64,000 bases of DNA, taken from Pictodentalium vernedei. Its lineage: Eukaryota; Mollusca; Scaphopoda; Dentaliida; Dentaliidae. This document shows positions 58,442-64,000 of the stretch, piece by piece (positions within the stretch are counted from its first letter, which is position 1; every line of letters begins with the position of its first letter). The stretch lies in the NCBI GenBank assembly GCA_031216915.1, contig CM062289.1:248187187-248251186 (forward strand). The letters run 5' to 3'. Both the position numbers and the translations under genes were made by a program. The notes beneath the pieces were generated by a model that worked only from the letters and a program-made list of their open reading frames with translations, ran no database searches and was not told the origin of the DNA.

Positions 58442-58594
58442 ACGTGCGCGAATCCTGGGCAAGATTGTCAGCCATCACCCCCTCGGATGGCCCGTTCGTT
58501 AGAAAAATACGACTGTCACCACTATGAACAACACGGTCGTGGAAGGTTGTCTTTGGGGGGTATACTTTTTTGTTCCATTCGTCCCTTTCAGTGT
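58256..58594. other. Non-coding DNA, C-tract with CA repeat
   Basis: 58406-58425 C-run followed by a short (CA)n. Weak MITE-like text (CAAAACGTAGCTTATG at 58374) without ends. Confidence 0.5.
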
Positions 58595-58827
58595 TTAACC
58601 CTTTACCTACCATGAAAAGCAGACAAAAAAAGTTCTTGAATAACTAATTTTTTTCATTTTTTGTCTCAAAAACATAGGTTATGACCCCTCGTTGGAACGA
58701 GCTCGTTCCAACGAGGGGTCATAACCTATGTTTTCGAGACAAAAAATGAAAAAATAATGAAAATTAATTGGCGTTTTTTTAGAATAGTGCTTGCCGGTTT
58801 TGGCCGTTACGTTGGGTAAAGGGTTAA
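58595..58827 (-). mobile_element. TTAA hairpin MITE family 1, copy 9
   Basis: TTAACCCTTTACCTACCATG to TTGGGTAAAGGGTTAA. Short centre (single GAGCTC) and C-G variant in both arms (CTCGTTGG/CCAACGAG). Confidence 0.9.
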
Positions 58828-58898
58828 ATGTGATTATCTGGAAACTCAAAAAATAACTCCACAAGTTTAAAACTGGGAAACGCAAGGAGTTCCCCTTC

Positions 58899-59247
58899 CT
58901 AAGACAGACTTAAGTGCCCTCTGAACTTTCTGTGATTTGTTTTCGTGGTCTCTTTTCCACGTGTGTTTATCATCGCTTGATTGGTTTCTATTTATAAACG
59001 TTACATTTTTCGGCCACTCACCGTTCACTATTTCGTCGAAATGACCCTGTGACCTCAGAGATTCCAACCAGGAAGTGTTCTCCATCACATGTAATCCGAC
59101 AGAGATTTATTGACTTCCTGAATATCGATTTTCTTTGCATAAGTGACATCGTTCGGACCGCTGAGAACATTCCTCACCTGCAGAAACTTTTGTCAACTAT
59201 TTTTTGGGCCATCTCAACTTGTATGGCGAAGTACTTCAAGTATGGCT
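58899..59247 (-). CDS. Candidate three-exon 3' end of a host gene, minus strand
   Basis: Exon 59178-59247 (PYLKYFAIQVEMAQKIVDKS...), donor CAG/gtgagg. A 60-bp intron, acceptor gatattcag. Exon 59022-59117 (SINLCRITCDGEHFLVGISE...), donor AACG/gtgagt. A 92-bp intron, acceptor aatcacag. Exon to a stop at 58899-58901. Phases agree at both junctions. No domain recognised. The plus strand across the same place also has a fair open frame (to 59258), so the strand is not certain. Confidence 0.28.
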
Positions 59248-59259
59248 CTTGTTCATGAA

Positions 59260-59856
59260 AATATAAAATTAATTTTGAAAGGTAATATTTTTAATTCATA
59301 GCTCATTGTCATTCTACTTTAATACTCAGCAGTATAATAAATCGCCTTTTAAGGTCCGTTCCGTGGAAAATTCTTATTGGTTATTTCATCAGCTGTACAG
59401 GCAGGGGGTGAGGGGTGGGGGATTCTAGGACGTATCGATATTGATGGAGGCGATGAGGAAATTTAACAGTCGACATATACTTTTCTTAGAAAACAAACTG
59501 GTGAAGCTGAAGAATAGGCGACTTTGAGTTTCTTCATTGAATATATTTTAATTGAATAAACCTGTTAATTGAATATAAATGCCAAACGTCCAAACACAAA
59601 ACCATTTACCATACTGCTAGTACAACTTTGACCCCTGTTAATAGCACATAGGTTATAGACTAAACTCCTGTTTATTGAACAAAAAAAATGTAATTTGTCT
59701 TGAAATTACCCTGACAGTCTCCAAATTCCACTTGCTTATAGACCTATTTGGCTGCACTACATCCAATACAAATATTTAATCTATATCTTTTCTGAGGGTG
59801 CTCTATAAGCTCTGTCAAACAAGATATATATTTTGGTTATTACCAGTCTGACAGTT
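59260..59856. other. Non-coding DNA
   Basis: Nothing recognised except AGCTCTGTCAAACAAGAT near 59810, a fragment of the TTAA family 3 centre. Confidence 0.5.
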
Positions 59857-59980
59857 GCGTGCCACTGCTCAGTGGTTCACTCTGTGTACTTCAGCTTCCT
59901 CCCCCCGTAAAACTGTCTGACATGAGGTGTCCCAGGCTGTTGAAATGTTGTTAAACTGCAATAAATCAATAAATAAATAG
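59857..59980 (+). mobile_element. SINE 3' part with AATAAAT tail
   Basis: CTCAGTGGTTCACTCTGTG, CCCGTAAAACTGTCTGACAT, GGCTGTTGAAATG and tail; the head is missing. It runs directly into the repeat at 59982. Confidence 0.65.
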
Positions 59981-59981
59981 G

Positions 59982-60118
59982 TTATTACCACCATGAGAGT
60001 CTTGACCTCCCCTCTGGGTCATATATCGACTCATCCTAATGGACTCATTGCTATAGGAACCAGAGGTGAGGTCGAGCCTTCAGTACACCATCTCAGAATC
60101 TCACATGGAGGTAATAAC
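59982..60118. repeat. Small inverted-repeat element
   Basis: GTTATTACCACCATGAGAG at left pairs with the complement of CTCACATGGAGGTAATAAC at right; inner GACCTC/GAGGTC also pair. About 137 bp. Confidence 0.6.
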
Positions 60119-60359
60119 AATTGATCTTACAGCATTCCTCCCTTTCTTGACTTGGTTGCATATATTTTGACAATCATTCAGCAATCAGCATATGTGAATC
60201 GTTTTTTTTTTTTTATAAATAAAAATCATAAAGTCATGGTATTATGTTCTTCAGCTATGTTGGACGTAATCCTCATTCAGTATTCTTCCTGTACTATAAC
60301 TGCCAAAGTTTATAGTAGTGTTTCAGCTGTCCGTTTTTTTTTATTTTTATTTTTCAGGT

Positions 60360-60610
60360 TTAACCCTTTACCTAACGTAACGGCCAAAACCGGCCAGCAC
60401 TATTCTCAAAAATCGCCAATTAATTGTCATTATTTTTTCATTTTTTGTCTCAAAAACATAGGTTATGAGCCTGGGTTGGAACGAGCTCGTCGAGCTCGTT
60501 CCAATGAGGGGTCATAACCTATGTTTCTGAGACAAAAAATGAAAAAAATTAGTTATTCAAGAATTTTTTTTGCAAGTGTCGTTTGCTTTTCAGGTTAGGT
60601 AAAGGGTTAA
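60360..60610 (+). mobile_element. TTAA hairpin MITE family 1, copy 10
   Basis: TTAACCCTTTACCTAACG to AGGTAAAGGGTTAA. One arm altered (GAGCCTGGGTTGG), so the hairpin is less perfect. Confidence 0.88.
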
Positions 60611-60924
60611 CACATGGTAGGCCTGCATAAAAATATCACCATGGCAAAAAATGATCTAGTCTATGTTATTTTGCTGAGTTGGTGATGTATTTATCATTTT
60701 ATTACTGTTATCAAAATGTGGCCTCGATATGTGTAATCAGTTTTAGACAAGTGCAGGTAAAAAACATTCTCTTTCTGAATCGAATGATCGCACGTGTGGC
60801 TCTGCCCTCAATACAGATTTATATTTTGTCTAGACATTTTTACTTGTTTTGGGGGGGGGGGGGGGGGGAAGTACATTCCTGCCGAAAGATAATATAGAAG
60901 AAATGCTCAGTTTACCTCTAGAAT

Positions 60925-61293
60925 GGGAGTGCGGTGGCTCAGTGGTAGACTGTTGGACTTCTGTGCTAGAGGTCCCGAGTTCGACCCCCGTCTGGGATGA
61001 CCCACATTGTGTCCTTGGGCAAGGCACTTTATCCCGGTTACCTGCATGGGGGCATGATGACGCCGTGTACTAAAGTGTATTGCATGTCGATGATGCACAT
61101 GTCTTCAACCTCTGTAACCCTGCTTGAACAGAGTTAGAATGTTGAGGAGCCGATAGTTGCTTGTCGATGCTTGGTGGTTCTCTCTGGGTATTCTGGCTTC
61201 CTCCATCCATAAAACTGTCATGGTCACAATTAGCATTTGTGCATAAGTATGTGACCTAAAACACCAATAAATAAATAAATAATAAATAAATAT
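60925..61293 (+). mobile_element. tRNA-derived SINE, full length
   Basis: Flanked by CTCTAGAAT at 60916-60924 and 61294-61302. Head GCGGTGGCTCAGTGGTAGAC with box B GAGTTCGACCC, body TGTGTCCTTGGGCAAGGCAC, tail AATAAATAAATAA. A G-tract (60851-60868) lies just upstream. Confidence 0.9.
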
Positions 61294-61342
61294 CTCTAGA
61301 ATACATGAAAGTGAACAAATCCCTACTGATTGCAAACTCCTG

Positions 61343-61578
61343 TTAACTCTTTACCTGTAAAGAGTTAAAGATGAAACTTGCAAACAAAATTCTTGAAAAA
61401 CTAATTTTTTTCATTTTTTGCATCATAATCATAACTTATGGCCCTCATTGGAATGAGCTCCATGAGCTCATACCAATGAGGGGGTCATAAGCTTTGCTTT
61501 TGAGATGAAAATTGAATTGTGATTTGTGTGAACAGCATTCACTTGTTTTTGACCATTGCGTTGGATAAAGGATTATTA
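61343..61578 (-). mobile_element. TTAA hairpin MITE family 1, decayed copy 11
   Basis: Left end TTAACTCTTTACC, right end GGATAAAGGATTATTAA. The centre GGAATGAGCTCCATGAGCTC keeps the palindrome core. Confidence 0.75.
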
Positions 61579-61671
61579 ATGTATAATCTCCACTTGGAAA
61601 GTGACTATCGTTTAACAGGGTTCCACTGTATCTGTTTTGAAGATTATTTTTCATGTTGTGTTTTCTTACAG

Positions 61672-61821
61672 AGGTGGAAAAGTTTCTCACAGAAACAATC
61701 AAGAATGATAAACTCTCGTCATCCTCAAAAAAGCACAAAGAGGAAATATTGGAGAAGTTATCCACCCTTAGAAAGGATTATCCAGCCTGGTCCTGGTCTT
61801 CTACTGGTCCCAACATATCAG
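61672..61821 (+). CDS. Candidate internal exon of an unidentified host gene
   Basis: 150 bp between a good acceptor (GTTTTCTTACAG) and a fair donor (CAG/GTTGTA). Open in the frame VEKFLTETIKNDKLS... to YPAWSWSSTGPN: a lysine- and glutamate-rich helix (KKHKEEILEKLSTLRKDYP) followed by an aromatic segment. Same phase on both sides. Coding-like codon use. Protein not recognised; possibly of the same gene as the other plus-strand islands. Confidence 0.45.
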
Positions 61822-62040
61822 GTTGTATCATGTTATACTTTCATTTCTAAATGTTGATAGGATTATTATTCATTCTCCATGGTATTGATGCCACTTACTA
61901 GGCAGACCTGGAAATAAAGGGCTTATATCATAACCCGTTGGCAGGTTATGCTATTTAGCATGGTGGTAATTCATAGGAAAAAGGGTGATGTGATGCTTCG
62001 TTGCCTTCTGTTTTATTACGCCAGTCATACTTTTTACATC

Positions 62041-62252
62041 TTAACCCTCTGCACTCTGATGTCGAAGAAACAAAATTTTAACCTTCAAATTTTTCCCATA
62101 ATGCATCTAGGAAGTTAACCAATTCAATTTTGTTTGACAGAGCTCATTGAGCTCTGTCAAACAAGATGGAATTGGCTAAATTCCCAGTTGCATTTTGGGA
62201 AAAAGTTTCTGCTTGAAATTTCTTATTTTGACATTAGAGTGCAGAGAGTTAA
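62041..62252. mobile_element. TTAA MITE family 3
   Basis: TTAACCCTCTGCACTCTGAT to TTAGAGTGCAGAGAGTTAA, 212 bp; nearly whole-length foldback. Centre TTTGACAGAGCTCATTGAGC shares GAGCTCATTGAGCTC with families 1 and 2. Confidence 0.88.
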
Positions 62253-62351
62253 TGGGATTTCTATCTATGTAAATATCAACAACTAAACTTATGATCTTGC
62301 CGAAGCGAGATGGCACATTAGTTGTTGCTATTTATTTTGGCAGAAGTTCTT

Positions 62352-62599
62352 TTAACCCTTTACCCAACATGAAAAGCAGACAACACTTGCAAACAAAATT
62401 CTTGAACAAATTTTTTTCATTTTTTGTCTCAAAAACATACGGTTTGACCACTCATTGGAATGAGCTCGACGAGCTCGTTCCAAAGAAAGGTCATACCCTA
62501 TGTTTTTGAGACAAAAAATGGAAATATAATGAAAATTAATTGGCAATTTTTGTGAATAGCGCTGACCAGTTTTGACCGTTACATTGGGTGAAGGGTTAA
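62352..62599 (-). mobile_element. TTAA hairpin MITE family 1, copy 12
   Basis: TTAACCCTTTACCCAACATG to TTGGGTGAAGGGTTAA; arms have several mismatches (CATTGGAATGAGCTC / GTTCCAAAGAAAGG). Confidence 0.85.
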
Positions 62600-62823
62600 A
62601 TGCTATTCTATTCATATGTGGATGCAATATGCAATCTCTTAGGTTGAGATAGTTCTGAAAGATTGCCAAGTCTTTCTGGCATAACATACAAGCTTAGTAA
62701 TTTAAGAATATTTCTCCGTCATAACCTGTTGTTCGTTCGCATATTTTATAACTAATGTAACCCATAATGCATAACCAGAATGGTAATAAATTTTGCAGGT
62801 TATTTCCAGGCCTGCTAGGTAAG

Positions 62824-63480
62824 GCCAAAAAAAAAATACCTGTATTTAGGGCAACCCTACTGACCATAAGCAATCTTGCCTACTCAAAAAATTATGTTGG
62901 ATAAAACCAGAACATTAGTATAAAGTGTGCATATTTTGTAAATGTACGCAAAGAAAATTCAAAACCTAAAATTAAAAAAAAACTTTGTTATTAGAAATAG
63001 AGGACAAGCTGAGTTATATTTAGCTCTGTACCATTTCAGTCATCGGTATACACCAAGAAATATATCTGTCCAACATACATCAGCAACACTTTTTCTTTTC
63101 CAAACTTGTAAAAAACTTTTGCACACACACAAAAAAAATTAAGAAAATTAAAAAAAAAAATCCTACCTAGGCCTATGAAAAAATATCTTGCTTCTCAAAC
63201 AATTTTTCCTCTATTTTATGATGAGGGCGGGAGGCCTTTTTTTTGTTGTTTATTCACAAAAGAATTATTTTGATTAGAATCAGAAATTTAAATACTTACA
63301 CTATTATATGGCAAACTATACCTTCTCTGAACTCTGTCACAGAAGGTATAGTTGGTTAAATATTTGTCCTACAAGTGCAAAATATTGTCATAGAAGAGAT
63401 TTCCAGGTGAAAAAAGGTGACAAGGCAGATTTTCTATGACAAGGGAGGTGCCTGAGAAACAAGAATTTTATTTGACAAAG
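62824..63480. other. Non-coding DNA with one hairpin
   Basis: AACTATACCTTCT / AGAAGGTATAGTT at about 63315-63354. No gene. Confidence 0.5.
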
Positions 63481-64000
63481 TCAAGCTGAGCTTACCTAAT
63501 CGCTCTCCATCCGTCTGTCCATCCATCATCCATCCATCGTCAGTCAACACCATGTTTTGGTCTTCTCCTCCAAAGCCACTTGGCCAATTCAAAGTGAAAG
63601 TTTGTGTGAGTGATAGTCCCGAAGGGGCATTGCATTTTTGTTCAACTCAACATGCCCAAGCCCATAGGGAGGGATGGGGGAAAATGCTCCAAAATATTTT
63701 TAAAATATTCTTCTCATGAATCGGTGGGTACAATGGCTTGATATTTGTTATGGAGCTGCTTCCTTTTGAGGTGTAGAATCAAGTTTGTTCAAACAAAGTT
63801 CATGAAGCAATATTTAGCTTTGTAATGGAAGGGGTAAAATTTTTGGCTCCACCTAAAATTTCTATTTTCAGAACTGATGGTTTGATTTGAACCAAATTTG
63901 GAATGTGGCATTATTGGTCTCATAAGTACTTGAATTGTGCAAAAAATAAAAATTCCTGCGTCCCCATGGGCACCCCAGGAGCTAAAAATAGAAATATTTT
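63481..64000 (+). mobile_element. Second copy of the tandem-core (HINE-like) element, cut by the window edge
   Basis: AGCTGAGCTTACC then CCATCC-rich text, GGCCAATTCAAAGTGAAAG, AAAATGCTCC, TTTTGAGGTGTAGA and GTCCCCATGGGCACCCCAGG match the 5' unique block of 29801-30330. The tandem core would lie beyond 64000. Confidence 0.75.

Larger units (their letters stand above)
61891..62823. mobile_element. Possible larger inverted-repeat element holding two TTAA MITEs
   Basis: TAGGCAGACCTGGAAATAA near 61899 and its inverse, TTATTTCCAGGCCTGCTA near 62800, could be terminal repeats of a 0.9-kb element. The match is short (about 25 bp with changes) and no duplication was found. Confidence 0.3.

Overview
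This window looks like nuclear DNA from an animal, most likely a marine invertebrate. It is AT-rich, has no dense or operon-like coding, and is filled with transposable elements: an LTR retrotransposon, Tc1-like DNA transposon remains, tRNA-derived SINEs with AATA-type tails, TTAA-flanked hairpin MITEs and minisatellites. The LTR element belongs to the Gmr1-like group of Ty3/gypsy elements (integrase before reverse transcriptase), a group first described in deuterostomes. That hints at, but does not prove, a deuterostome host; a mollusc is also possible. No complete host gene is visible, only a few exon-like islands.

Region by region. 1-650: candidate host exon (389-474) between intron-like sequence. 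651-9284: a Tc1-like transposon on the minus strand (25-bp inverted repeats, TA target duplication, DD34E transposase). Its transposase is split by a complete gypsy element at 1232-8337 with LTRs of about 981 bp and a 5-bp target duplication. That element encodes gag-protease, then integrase, then reverse transcriptase and RNase H; the RT half is broken by several frame changes. 9285-29800: non-coding DNA with many TTAA MITEs, SINEs, foldback hairpins, poly-G/C tracts, a CGCA microsatellite and a 100-N assembly gap. One spot (18929-19930) is a three-level nest, SINE in MITE in SINE. 29800-32506: a 2.7-kb element with a core of about twelve 167-bp tandem repeats between hairpin ends, resembling Helitron-associated (HINE/pearl type) elements; a second copy runs off the right edge. 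32507-32640: a short 21-bp minisatellite. 41130-45560: three larger tandem-repeat blocks. 48170-57790: the most striking part, about 7.9 kb of 21-bp minisatellite in four arrays. The first array is opposite in orientation to the rest. The arrays show higher-order repeats of about 1.2 kb and are bounded by inverted copies of a 40-bp end segment. 58256-64000: more MITEs and SINEs, with exon-like islands near 59 kb and 61.7 kb.

The genes that can be read are transposon genes. Gag forms the particle, protease matures the polyprotein, and RT/RNase H and integrase copy and insert the element. The copy here is probably not autonomous as sequenced. The MITEs carry no genes and must have been moved by an enzyme encoded elsewhere; their TTAA duplications and CCC-starting ends point to a piggyBac-type transposase. 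Exon islands at 389-474, 47927-48147 and 61672-61821 (all plus strand) could belong to one host gene whose introns are swollen by repeats, but this is inference.
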